NCBI GenBank assembly: GCA_026708635.1
Contig: JAPOUP010000331.1
Coordinates: 1-37,772, forward strand
Direction: 5' to 3'
Length of the DNA stretch: 37,772 bases
Source: Rhodobacter sp.
GTDB lineage: Bacteria; Pseudomonadota; Alphaproteobacteria; Rhodobacterales; Rhodobacteraceae
In this document: positions 1-6,875 of the stretch, in pieces
Layout of the letters: the number at the start of each line of letters is the position of its first letter
Numbering within the stretch: position 1 is the stretch's first letter
Program-made: the position numbers and the translations under genes
Notes under the pieces: model-generated
What the model was told of the DNA's origin: nothing
The model's database searches: none
What the model saw: the letters and a program-made list of their open reading frames with translations, nothing else

Positions 1-65
1 CAAGGAGGTGAGCGTCGCGGCCCGGAGTCAAGTGTGTGACGTTGATAGGCCGGAGGGGGTGTAGT

Positions 66-464
66 TCAATTTTCTTGACCTGGTGAGTGGAGCTGATCAA
101 GCGGGTGGAGCGGCGCGCGCTGGACGTTCTCGGCGAGGCTGTCCTCCTCGGCGAGTCCATCGGTGCGCACGATGCAGGGGACCAGTGCGGTCTTGTTCAT
201 GCGCTTCTGCTTGACGAGCAACGCCAGCGCCCGGAACCGCCGCCCGCCCGCGGGGATCGTGTACATGCCGGTCTCGGCACCGCTCTCGTCCAGCACGGGC
301 CGCACGGTGATGGAGCTGAGCAGCGTCCTCCGCGCGATATCCTCGGCCAGTTCCTCGATCGACACGCCAGCCTTGACGTGGCGTACGTTCGACTGGCTGA
401 GCATCAGCTTGTTGAAGGGGATGTCGCGCGAGGCGCTGAGGGTGATCTTCTATTGCTTGGTCAT
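66..464 (-). pseudogene. ParB/Spo0J-like partition protein, N-terminal remnant
   Basis: The reading frame on the minus strand matches the N-terminal domain of plasmid-type ParB proteins. It shows the arginine-rich box GGRRFRALALL and the downstream AENVQR box that contact the CTP/centromere machinery in this family. An ATG at 464-462 begins MTKQ, then an in-frame TAG (452-450) interrupts the frame, then KITLSASRDIPFNKL continues into the open part from 404. After HPLDQ the similarity ends and the frame stops about eight codons later, so the helix-turn-helix and dimerisation domains are missing (a full protein would be several hundred residues). Two lesions, an amber codon and a 3' truncation, argue for a dead gene. 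Restart at the Met at 404 is conceivable, but the product would lack the DNA-binding domain. ParB proteins of this subtype are usually found on large alphaproteobacterial plasmids or integrative elements. The sequence at 1-65 beyond the truncation has no recognised coding content. Confidence 0.7.
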
Positions 465-567
465 CGGGATATCTCCGCGACGGGCCGGCCTGGAGCCTCT
501 CTCCCGACCTCCAAGCCGGTCACGGAAAACCCGGGCCACCTCTTACTCTAGGCGCGCCTGAACGAGT

Positions 568-605
568 CATATGGCCTTGCAATTCAATCCATATGGTCTT
601 ATTGG
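568..605 (+). promoter_or_regulatory. Candidate promoter/operator of the toxin-antitoxin operon
   Basis: Two near-identical 12-bp direct repeats lie upstream of the antitoxin: CATATGGCCTTG at 568-579 and CATATGGTCTTA at 590-601 (10 of 12 identical). They are spaced 22 bp apart, about two helical turns. Each contains the palindrome CATATG. A weak sigma-70-like pair, TTGCAA (577-582) and TATTGG (600-605) with a 17-bp spacer, overlaps the repeats. Xre antitoxins typically repress their own operon by binding repeats over the promoter, so this arrangement suggests an autoregulatory operator. The assignment is inferred from position and repeat structure. Confidence 0.45.
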
Positions 606-634
606 TTGTTTGCGTAACGAAGGAGCGCCAACAC

Positions 635-1024
635 ATGGAAAACCTTGTCCTGGACCGTGCCGCACCGGATCGGCAGGGGGTCGCGCTCAAGGCCTTTGCC
701 CGGATCGCGGGCGCATGGTCGTTGACCCTGCGTGAGGCGGCCGCGCTGGCGGATATGTCGGAATCGACCTGGAAGCGGGCGAAGAAGCCTGATTTTGCGG
801 GGGATCTGACGCGTGACCAGATGCTGCGGCTCTCCGCGCTGATCGGCCTCTACAAGTCACTCGAGCTATATTTCAATGAGCCGATCTCGCGGGATTGGGT
901 GAAGCTGCCCAACCGGGGTCCGGAGTTCGACGGTGCGCGGCCCGTGGAGGCGATGATCGCGGGCGGGTTGCCCAAGATCCTGCGCGTGCGGAGCTATGTT
1001 GATGCACTGCGGGGCGGGATTTGA
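635..1024 (+). CDS. Xre/MbcA/ParS-family antitoxin
   Basis: This is a 129-residue protein that should neutralise the RES toxin encoded directly downstream. A helix-turn-helix of Xre type lies at about residues 25-60, with the recognition segment around ADMSESTWKRAKK. The C-terminal half (about 75-129) matches the toxin-binding domain of MbcA/ParS antitoxins, in which the extreme C-terminus inserts into the toxin active site. The ATG at 635 is preceded by AAGGAGC at 620-626. The in-frame start at 593 falls inside the operator repeats and is less likely. The stop codon overlaps the toxin start in a TTGA arrangement, which implies translational coupling. Its probable role also includes repression of its own promoter through the repeats at 568-601. 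It looks intact although the surrounding mobile-element genes are degraded. Confidence 0.85.
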   Translation: MENLVLDRAAPDRQGVALKAFARIAGAWSLTLREAAALADMSESTWKRAKKPDFAGDLTRDQMLRLSALIGLYKSLELYFNEPISRDWVKLPNRGPEFDGARPVEAMIAGGLPKILRVRSYVDALRGGI

Positions 1025-1710
1025 GGATCACCTCCGTCAACGACCGTGCTCTTGTCCGACTGATCTCCGAGACCCACCACAAGCCGCCCGTGCTGCGGGG
1101 ACTGGTGGACAACGACGAGGAGGCGGATATCCTCGCCGAGATCGAAGGCGAGACCAGTGCCCGCTTGATCGCGGAGCGCGAGGGCAGTCCTGTGCTTGAC
1201 CGTCGCGAACTGGCGTTCGCGCGGCGGTCCCATGACCTGACCCTTTACGGGCAGAGCCATATCAACGCGGCCTTCACCTACACGAGACACTCCGGCAACC
1301 GGTTCAACTCCGGCGACCGCGGTGCTTGGTATTGCGCCTGGGACATGCTGACGAGCGCACAGGAGGTTGGGTTCCACCGGACCCGCGAGTTGGGCTTCAT
1401 CGGCCGCTACGAGGGCGAGGCCCGCTACGTGGAACTGCTGGCGGATTTCATCGGGGATTTCCCCGATCTGCACGGGGACGCGCATTCGGCGCTCGATTCG
1501 GCCCCTGACCGGGGCTATCCGGCCGGGCAGCGCCTCGCTGCGGAGTTGAGGGCAGAGGGGCATCTTGGGCTGATCTACCCATCCGTGCGTCACCCTGGTG
1601 GACGTTGCTTCGTCGCCTTCGATCCCGGCATCATCCAGAATGTCCGCCCGGGCGCGAGCTGGAAGCTTGTCTGGCAAGGCGCGCCTGAGTTCACGATCGA
1701 GGGGCTCTGA
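1021..1710 (+). CDS. RES-domain toxin
   Basis: This 229-residue protein belongs to the RES family, toxins that act on NAD+. Characterised members either degrade NAD+ by phosphorolysis (MbcT) or ADP-ribosylate phosphoribosyl pyrophosphate synthetase (ParT). The core motif is at residues 92-108 (GNRFNSGDRGAWYCAWD), with candidate pocket residues Arg94, Tyr104 and Glu115 and a later Ser188 in YPSVR. These correspond by position to the conserved Arg, Tyr, Glu and Ser that give the family its name and fold. The likely start is TTG at 1021, which overlaps the antitoxin stop by four bases. An N-terminal stretch of about 80 residues precedes the RES core, as in ParT-like proteins. No frame lesion is visible. 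Which of the two chemistries applies cannot be decided from sequence alone. Confidence 0.85.
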   Translation: MRITSVNDRALVRLISETHHKPPVLRGLVDNDEEADILAEIEGETSARLIAEREGSPVLDRRELAFARRSHDLTLYGQSHINAAFTYTRHSGNRFNSGDRGAWYCAWDMLTSAQEVGFHRTRELGFIGRYEGEARYVELLADFIGDFPDLHGDAHSALDSAPDRGYPAGQRLAAELRAEGHLGLIYPSVRHPGGRCFVAFDPGIIQNVRPGASWKLVWQGAPEFTIEGL

Positions 1711-1784
1711 CGCCTCTCGATATCCTCATGCGGCACTTCAGCTCACTTCTGCCTTAAGGTATTTAAGAAGAGAAAAATCGTCTG

Positions 1785-2110
1785 TCAGACATTCTCAAGC
1801 GACACCTTCGCTTTCCCCTCCATCACAAACCGCGCATCCTGCTGTGGCTTCTAACGGGCCACCGCCGTGATCCCCTGCACGAAGTCGAACACGCTCTCGG
1901 GCGGGCGGTCTTCCTCAACCGGCACCGTCTCGACGATCCGCCCCGTCTCCGCCTTCGAGAACCCGCGCTTACGTAGGAAGTCCTGACGGTCGTTGTCCGA
2001 CCGCGCTACGATCCTCTTCCGCGCGGCGCGGATGCCGTCGATGAACGGCGCGGGCGAGGACTCGGTGAAACGGAGTAGGGCCGTGGCGTCGATCCCGCTC
2101 TGTGCCCTTG
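1785..2110 (-). pseudogene. C-terminal remnant of a plasmid-type protein (tentatively DUF932-like)
   Basis: On the minus strand, codons from about 2110 down to 1854 encode a segment ending FDFVQGITAVAR. An in-frame TAG follows at 1853-1851, then KPQQDARFVMEGKAKVSL and a TGA at 1787-1785. The pattern QGITAVAR-x-KPxQDAR-x-x-EGKAK resembles, from memory, the C-terminus of DUF932-type proteins that accompany ParB on large alphaproteobacterial plasmids and integrative elements. Similarity that continues past the TAG indicates that the amber codon is internal and not the native end. The N-terminal part is absent: upstream sequence switches to another frame encoding a recombinase. The family name is tentative; that this is a broken gene is better supported. 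Confidence 0.5.
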
Positions 2111-2604
2111 CCGATGAGGCCAAGGCGTTTCAGCGCAACACGCGCCAGATCGACGGGCTCCGGGGAGATGTCGAGACCATGGATCGCGGCCGCATGGGTG
2201 ATGATCATCTTGATAACGTCGATGTGGATCCCGAGGGTTATCGGTCCGGCGCTTCGCTCGGCCCGCATCTTGTCGTAGTCGATCAGTTTCTGCCGATCGA
2301 GGTGGCCGATCTTCTCCTTCCCCAGATCGCGCTTGAGCGTTGTGAGTGTAGCGACCTTGCTGCGTCGGGGCGGTTTCCCTACCTCGCACATATCGTCTAT
2401 ATGGAGGTCGATGAGGTCGCCAAAGGTCTGGAGGCGGGAGACGGACGACTTGTTCGGCGTCAGCCCCTGATCGACCCGGGTCTCCGCCTGCCGGGCCCAG
2501 CGATGGGCGTCGTCGCGGCGAAGGAACGTCTCGCTCGCGTAGCGGCCCTTTCGTCTGATCTGGACCCGGTAGGCACCGGAAGGAAGCTTGGTGATGATGG
2601 CCAT
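2050..2604 (-). pseudogene. Tyrosine recombinase/phage integrase, N-terminal half only
   Basis: The ATG at 2604 starts MAIITKLPSGAYRVQIRRKGRY, the beta-rich arm-binding start common in site-specific integrases. A helical core-binding domain follows (about residues 55-165, with NKSSVSRLQTFGDLIDLHI and THAAAIHGLDI). The recognisable part ends near KGTERDRR, at about 2105. The remaining ORF (to 1969) has no integrase character, and the catalytic domain with its Arg-His-Arg-Tyr residues is missing. The gene is therefore truncated and inactive as a recombinase. It reads away from dusA and lies about 110 bp from its start, the usual place for the integrase of an element inserted at that site. The 3' boundary is approximate because the sequence passes into the remnant ending at 1785. 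Confidence 0.75.
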
Positions 2605-2716
2605 TTTCGTGTGCGCTGTGTGTGCAATGAGTCGTCGTAGAGGGGCAAATTCGGGGATATCGGGCGTATTCCAGCGTAGCAGCCGTCGCCGCCAACAGCT
2701 TGAAGATACATAAAAA

Positions 2717-3697
2717 ATGCTAATAAATCAACATGCTAGATTGTCCACGGCCCCAATGATGAACTGGACTGATCGCCACTGCCGGTACCTGCATCGGCTC
2801 ATGTCGCGGCACGCGCTGCTATACTCGGAAATGATAGCGGCTCCGGCTCTGGTCCGCGCGAAGGCATGGCACCTCCTGGATTTCGATCCCGCCGAGCATC
2901 CGGTCGCGGTGCAGCTCGGCGGTTCGGAACCGCGGGAGCTGGCGGCGGCCGCGGCCATGGCGGCCGACGCTGGATACGACGAGATTAATCTCAATGTCGG
3001 GTGCCCGTCGGATCGGGTTCAGTCGGGATGTTTTGGCGCCGTATTGATGAAGCGGCCCGCGCTGGTAGGGGAGTGCGTCGCGGCGATGATCGCGGCGCAG
3101 CCCGCTGAGGTTACCGTAAAATGCAGGATCGGAGTCGATGAACAGGTATGCGAGGAGACGTTGCCCGCGTTCATCGAGACCGTGCGCGCGGCGGGTGTGC
3201 GGCGAATGGCCATCCACGCGCGCAAGGCTTGGTTAAAGGGCCTGAGCCCGAAAGAGAATCGGGAAATTCCGCCATTGGACTATCCGCTTGTCTACCGCGC
3301 GAAACAGACGTTCCCGGATATCCACATGTCGATCAACGGAGGGATCGGGTCGCTTGAAGAGGTGAATGCGCATCTGGCCAGGGGAATGGATGGGGTTATG
3401 CTTGGCCGTGCGGCTTACAACTCGCCCTCCGACCTCCTTCTCCGCGTTGACAGCGAGATATTCGGCGATCGGTCGGTCAGGACGGCCCGGGAGGTGGTGG
3501 AATTGATGCGTCCTTACATCGCCGGGCATCTGGCCAAGGGCGGACGTCTGCGCGACGTCGTGCGACATATGCTCGGGCTGTTCTCCGGGCGCTCCGGCGC
3601 ACGCTCATGGCGGCGAACCCTGTCGGAACGGGGAAGTCGGGACGGAGCCGGGCTTGAGGTTATTGACACGGCGCTGGCATTTGTAGGTGATGGGTAA
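2717..3697 (+). CDS. dusA: tRNA-dihydrouridine synthase A
   Basis: DusA is an FMN enzyme that reduces uridine 20/20a in the tRNA D-loop with NADPH. The 326-residue protein begins with the family signature RLSTAPMMNWTDRHCRY (residues 8-24). It carries the substrate/flavin loop LNVGCPSDRVQSGCFGA, with the likely catalytic Cys in GCFGA. It also has HARKAWLKGLSPKENR and the flavin-phosphate motifs INGGIG and GVMLGRAAY. Length is normal for DusA. The first codons (ATG CTA ATA AAT CAA CAT GCT AGA) are AT-rich and unlike the rest of the gene. This fits replacement of the native 5' end by an element inserted at this locus. The stop overlaps the start of the next gene by eight bases. Confidence 0.92.
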   Translation: MLINQHARLSTAPMMNWTDRHCRYLHRLMSRHALLYSEMIAAPALVRAKAWHLLDFDPAEHPVAVQLGGSEPRELAAAAAMAADAGYDEINLNVGCPSDRVQSGCFGAVLMKRPALVGECVAAMIAAQPAEVTVKCRIGVDEQVCEETLPAFIETVRAAGVRRMAIHARKAWLKGLSPKENREIPPLDYPLVYRAKQTFPDIHMSINGGIGSLEEVNAHLARGMDGVMLGRAAYNSPSDLLLRVDSEIFGDRSVRTAREVVELMRPYIAGHLAKGGRLRDVVRHMLGLFSGRSGARSWRRTLSERGSRDGAGLEVIDTALAFVGDG

Positions 3698-4502
3698 CAG
3701 CCTCCCGGAAATCGAAGGTTATCGCTCCCTTGGATGGGTTCGGATTCCATTCGACGTGGAACTGTTGGATTGGGTCTCGGCGGCGCTGCCCGCCGCCCGC
3801 GATGCGGTTCGAGCGCCGGAGAACGCCGATTGGCGCGTCTGTGAGGGAACCTGGTTCGTTGGCGTGAACGCTCTGCCAAACGAGGCGGATGGATCCGTCA
3901 ACGGGAAAACGCCGCTCCGCGGAAGGGCGGTCGAGACCGTCGAGGCGCTCGGGTTTTCCATCGGCCGCTGGGACCGCGCCCAGATCTCGGTGATTTATCC
4001 TGGCTATCCACGTCCGCGGGAAGGAGAGTCCGCGGCCGCCTTCGTCTACCGGAAGTATCGGAACGCCGCACATGTGGATGGCCTGGCGCGTGTCGGGCCC
4101 GGACGGCGAGTGTTGCGCGATCCGCACGCTTTCATCATGGGAGTTCCGCTGACCTGGGTCAGGCCGGATGCGGGTCCGTTGGTGATCTGGGAAGGGAGTC
4201 ACGAAATCATGCGTGAAGCGCTCGGAGAGGCCCTTCTTCCGAGACCGCCCGAAACATGGCCGGAAACCGACCTGACGGATGCCTATCACGCCGCCCGTCG
4301 CGAAGCGTTCAAACGCTGTCGGCGTGTGTCCGTGTCCGCCAGACCGGGCGAGGCCTATCTGGTTCATCGACTCGCGCTGCATGGCATCGCTCCCTGGGTG
4401 CCCCGGACGCAGGACGCGGCCGCTTCACGTGACGGCCGGGTGATCGCTTACTTCAGACCGCCGCTTGAAGGCTCGATAAGGGATTGGATCCGTCTTGCCT
4501 GA
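3690..4502 (+). CDS. Putative phytanoyl-CoA dioxygenase-like Fe(II)/2-oxoglutarate oxygenase
   Basis: This 270-residue protein has the pattern of a non-haem iron oxygenase. His128-x-Asp130 (NAAHVDG) is followed about 100 residues later by His226 or His231 in LVHRLALHGIAPW, and a basic residue sits in AYFRP (Arg256) where 2-oxoglutarate would bind. These could form the two-His-one-carboxylate facial triad. The substrate is unknown. Translation is coupled to dusA: the ATG at 3690 (a GTG three bases earlier is also possible) lies inside the last codons of dusA, overlapping by eight bases. A role linked to tRNA modification is possible but rests only on this coupling. Homologs annotated only as hypothetical or phytanoyl-CoA dioxygenase-like proteins are familiar from Rhodobacterales. 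Confidence 0.65.
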   Translation: MGNSLPEIEGYRSLGWVRIPFDVELLDWVSAALPAARDAVRAPENADWRVCEGTWFVGVNALPNEADGSVNGKTPLRGRAVETVEALGFSIGRWDRAQISVIYPGYPRPREGESAAAFVYRKYRNAAHVDGLARVGPGRRVLRDPHAFIMGVPLTWVRPDAGPLVIWEGSHEIMREALGEALLPRPPETWPETDLTDAYHAARREAFKRCRRVSVSARPGEAYLVHRLALHGIAPWVPRTQDAAASRDGRVIAYFRPPLEGSIRDWIRLA

Positions 4503-4712
4503 GGACGGGCCGATGCCGTCGTGAGAGCATATGCCGCTTCGGTATCCAATACCTGATGTGGCCGGGGGGAGGGGAAGCGTTGGATCGAACCGGGCCGCCG
4601 CGATGGAACGGATACCGGCCATGGCCCCGACGTTCGGGTATTGGCGCGTCATGCGTCCGGCCCATTCCCATTCAGTTCGCTGCCGTTCGGCCCCCGGCCG
4701 TTATCGAAATGG

Positions 4713-4952
4713 CTAGCGTGCCCGATCCAGTCTCGCCGCACGTCCGCCCCGACGCCGCGCCAGTTTGCCGGCCCGCTTAGGCAACTCGGCCATGATTCTC
4801 CGTCGTTCATTCGATGTCATCGACGACCACAGGCTGATCTCTTCAGCCGAACGCAGGCAGCCGGCGCAGAGCCCGGACACGGGATGTACGACACAGACGC
4901 GGACGCAGGGGGAGTCGACTTCGTCACGTCTCCAGGGGATATCGTCATTCAT
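4713..4952 (-). CDS. DUF1289 domain protein
   Basis: A 79-residue protein with the DUF1289 cysteine pattern: SPCVRVCVVHPVSGLCAGCLRS, four Cys likely to bind a metal or Fe-S cluster, followed by EEISLWSSMTSNERRRIMAEL. The C-terminal tail is Arg-rich. The function of the family is not established. The start ATG (4952-4950) overlaps the ruvX stop in an ATGA, so it is the third gene of the leftward ccmI-ruvX-DUF1289 unit. Downstream, 4503-4712 separates it from the convergent oxygenase gene and contains no recognisable gene. Confidence 0.85.
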   Translation of the reverse strand: MNDDIPWRRDEVDSPCVRVCVVHPVSGLCAGCLRSAEEISLWSSMTSNERRRIMAELPKRAGKLARRRGGRAARLDRAR

Positions 4953-5425
4953 CGGCCGATCCCCTGATTCCGCATCCTGTCGAGCGCTCCCTGCAGGATA
5001 TAGCCCGCCGCGACATGGTCAATGACCTCACTACGGCGCTTTCGGGACGTATCCGCATCGAGCAGCGCGCGTTCGGCGGCGACCGTGCTGAGCCGCTCGT
5101 CCCAGTACATGACGGGAAGAGCGGTCAGTCGCGTTAGGTCGCGGACGAACGCGCGCGTTGACTGGCAGCGTCTCCCCTCGGTGCCGTCCATGTTCAGTGG
5201 CAGGCCCATGACAAGCCCAGCCAGATCGCGGTCTTCCGCAACCGCCAACAGGCGAGCGGCGTCCACGCCGAACTTCCGTCGCCTGATGGTATGCAGCGGC
5301 GTCGCGATCGACCGGCCCGGGTCCGATACCGCGACACCAATCGTCTTCGTACCCAGATCAAGCCCCGCGATGGCGCGCGCCGGGGGCAGGGCGCTCAGGA
5401 ATTCCCCAACACTGTCGCAGATCAT
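4949..5425 (-). CDS. ruvX: RuvX/YqgF Holliday-junction resolvase-like, 16S rRNA processing nuclease
   Basis: RuvX is an RNase H-fold nuclease implicated in 16S rRNA 5'-end maturation in E. coli (YqgF). The 158-residue protein shows the first active-site strand GLDLGTKTIGVAVSD (about residues 21-35), the central VMGLPLNMDGTEG, the WDERLST motif and the C-terminal IDHVAAGYIL with the last catalytic Asp. The ATG at 5425-5423 forms an ATGA overlap with the ccmI stop and gives the expected family length. A longer frame to 5512 would run back into ccmI and is rejected. The gene sits between ccmI and DUF1289, an arrangement known in Rhodobacterales. Confidence 0.9.
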   Translation of the reverse strand: MICDSVGEFLSALPPARAIAGLDLGTKTIGVAVSDPGRSIATPLHTIRRRKFGVDAARLLAVAEDRDLAGLVMGLPLNMDGTEGRRCQSTRAFVRDLTRLTALPVMYWDERLSTVAAERALLDADTSRKRRSEVIDHVAAGYILQGALDRMRNQGIGR

Positions 5426-6669
5426 TCCGCAACACCGGAGTCGATAGCGGCGGCGCGGATGATCGCGAGAGCCTTGGGGTCGTCGGCGAACTCCGCCTGC
5501 GCCTTTGACCAAAATTCAGATCCGCGTGTCGTGTCGCCGAGGACTCCCAGGGAGTGGATGAGCCGAGCCCATTCCGCGGGAGAACCGCTCTCTCCGCCCT
5601 CGATCCTTTCCGCCAGACCATCCACCATGCCCCGGATCATCTCCTGCCGGTCAGCGGCGTCCATTTCTCTGGCGGCATCCATGTCCTCGATGGTCGGACC
5701 GGCCAATGGCTGGGGCTCATTGTCCGCCGGGACGTAACGGATACCGGCCGCCTGTGCCGCGTACCCGATCCGTTCCCTGATCGGTCGGAGCCAAGCGGCA
5801 TCCGGCGGTCCCTCCTCCAGGAGCGCCCGCCAGACATCGAACGCGAGATCGGGGCGGCCCGACTGGGCAAGCATGAGTCCCGTGAGGTAACGCGCCGGAC
5901 CATGACCGGGATCCAGTTGAAGCGCTTGATGCAGCGCCGTCTCGGCTTCCGGCGAAACGAAACCGTTCGCCGCCAGCACCAGAAGCCGGGCATGCGTGGC
6001 GTGATCGTCCGCGGCGGCACCCTCGCCCTTAAGCGCAATCAGACGCGACTGGGCGGAATGAGCGGCCCGGAAATCGCCGAGCACCTCCTCGTAATGGGCA
6101 AGTAGCCTTAGCCCTTCCGGGTCGTCCGGGCGTTGCGAAACCGCTTTGCGGAGCCTTTCCATAAGATCCGGCAGGGCTGGATCGATGTCGTTCGGAGTCA
6201 TCCGGGGACCGCCGGCCCGGGTCTCCGCCATTACCTCGGCCTCAGCCTGGCTCATGCGTGTCCTGTGCCTCTCCTCGGCAAGCGCGATCCGGTCGGCGAG
6301 GCGCAGGTCCGGATAACCGGGAGCGCCTATTGAAAGATAGAGGCCCGTCGATCCGACGGCCAGCACAACGCAAATCGCGAACACAAGCGCCGCGGAGACG
6401 TGGCGCGGGGGCGTCCGATACCGTGTCGCCTGCGCCCTCCTGTCCGCTTCCAGAAGCCGGCGCGATACTTCGGTGCGCACGGATCCGGCCTGTTTCGCGG
6501 TGAGGGTCCCGCGGACGACATCGCGGTCGATTTCGTCAAGCTGGTTCCGGTAGATACGCAGATCCTGATCGGATGCCGTGTGGCCGTCTTCGCGCGAACG
6601 CACGATTGCCATCGCAAGAGTTCCGCTCACGACGAGCGCCAGCGTACCCGCAACCAGCCAGAATCCCAT
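5422..6669 (-). CDS. ccmI: Cytochrome c biogenesis protein CcmI (CycH)
   Basis: CcmI presents apocytochrome c to the CcmFH haem lyase in the periplasm. The 415-residue protein has an N-terminal transmembrane segment (about 3-23), a cytoplasmic loop of CcmI type (DLRIYRNQLDEIDRD, with a conserved leucine-zipper-like helix) and a second transmembrane helix (about 91-112, ALVFAICVVLAVGSTGLYL). A periplasmic domain with TPR-like helices follows (about 155-300), e.g. GLRLLAHYEEVLGDFRAAHSA and ALQLDPGHGPARYLTGLMLA. The start at 6669 is preceded by a strong AAAGGAGAT ribosome-binding site. It is divergent from soxB, with about 200 bp between them. Confidence 0.88.
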   Translation of the reverse strand: MGFWLVAGTLALVVSGTLAMAIVRSREDGHTASDQDLRIYRNQLDEIDRDVVRGTLTAKQAGSVRTEVSRRLLEADRRAQATRYRTPPRHVSAALVFAICVVLAVGSTGLYLSIGAPGYPDLRLADRIALAEERHRTRMSQAEAEVMAETRAGGPRMTPNDIDPALPDLMERLRKAVSQRPDDPEGLRLLAHYEEVLGDFRAAHSAQSRLIALKGEGAAADDHATHARLLVLAANGFVSPEAETALHQALQLDPGHGPARYLTGLMLAQSGRPDLAFDVWRALLEEGPPDAAWLRPIRERIGYAAQAAGIRYVPADNEPQPLAGPTIEDMDAAREMDAADRQEMIRGMVDGLAERIEGGESGSPAEWARLIHSLGVLGDTTRGSEFWSKAQAEFADDPKALAIIRAAAIDSGVAE

Positions 6670-6875
6670 TTGGATCTCCTTTGCGACCCAGGTCCATCTA
6701 CAGGTTTCGGTTCCACCGAGAAAGCCCGTTGCTCGTATGCGTGCATCGCGCGGTTTTGCCGCTGTGCCCCGTGTCGCATTATTGTCCGCGAGTGCCGTTC
6801 ACCGTCTTGGAATCCTTCGATGGGATGTCCATTCTGACCCAAATGAGCCGCCACGGACACCGCCTGGGGAAACCG

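Noticed and set aside
163-561. 132-codon plus-strand frame opposite the parB remnant
   Set aside because: It is the reverse shadow of the ParB-like sequence; the minus strand has clear ParB motifs and this frame has none.
1993-2640. 215-codon plus-strand frame
   Set aside because: Antisense to the integrase N-terminal region; no family motif.
2006-2695. 229-codon minus-strand frame in another phase of the integrase
   Set aside because: Composition is dominated by Arg, Pro and His as expected for a shifted frame of GC-rich coding DNA.
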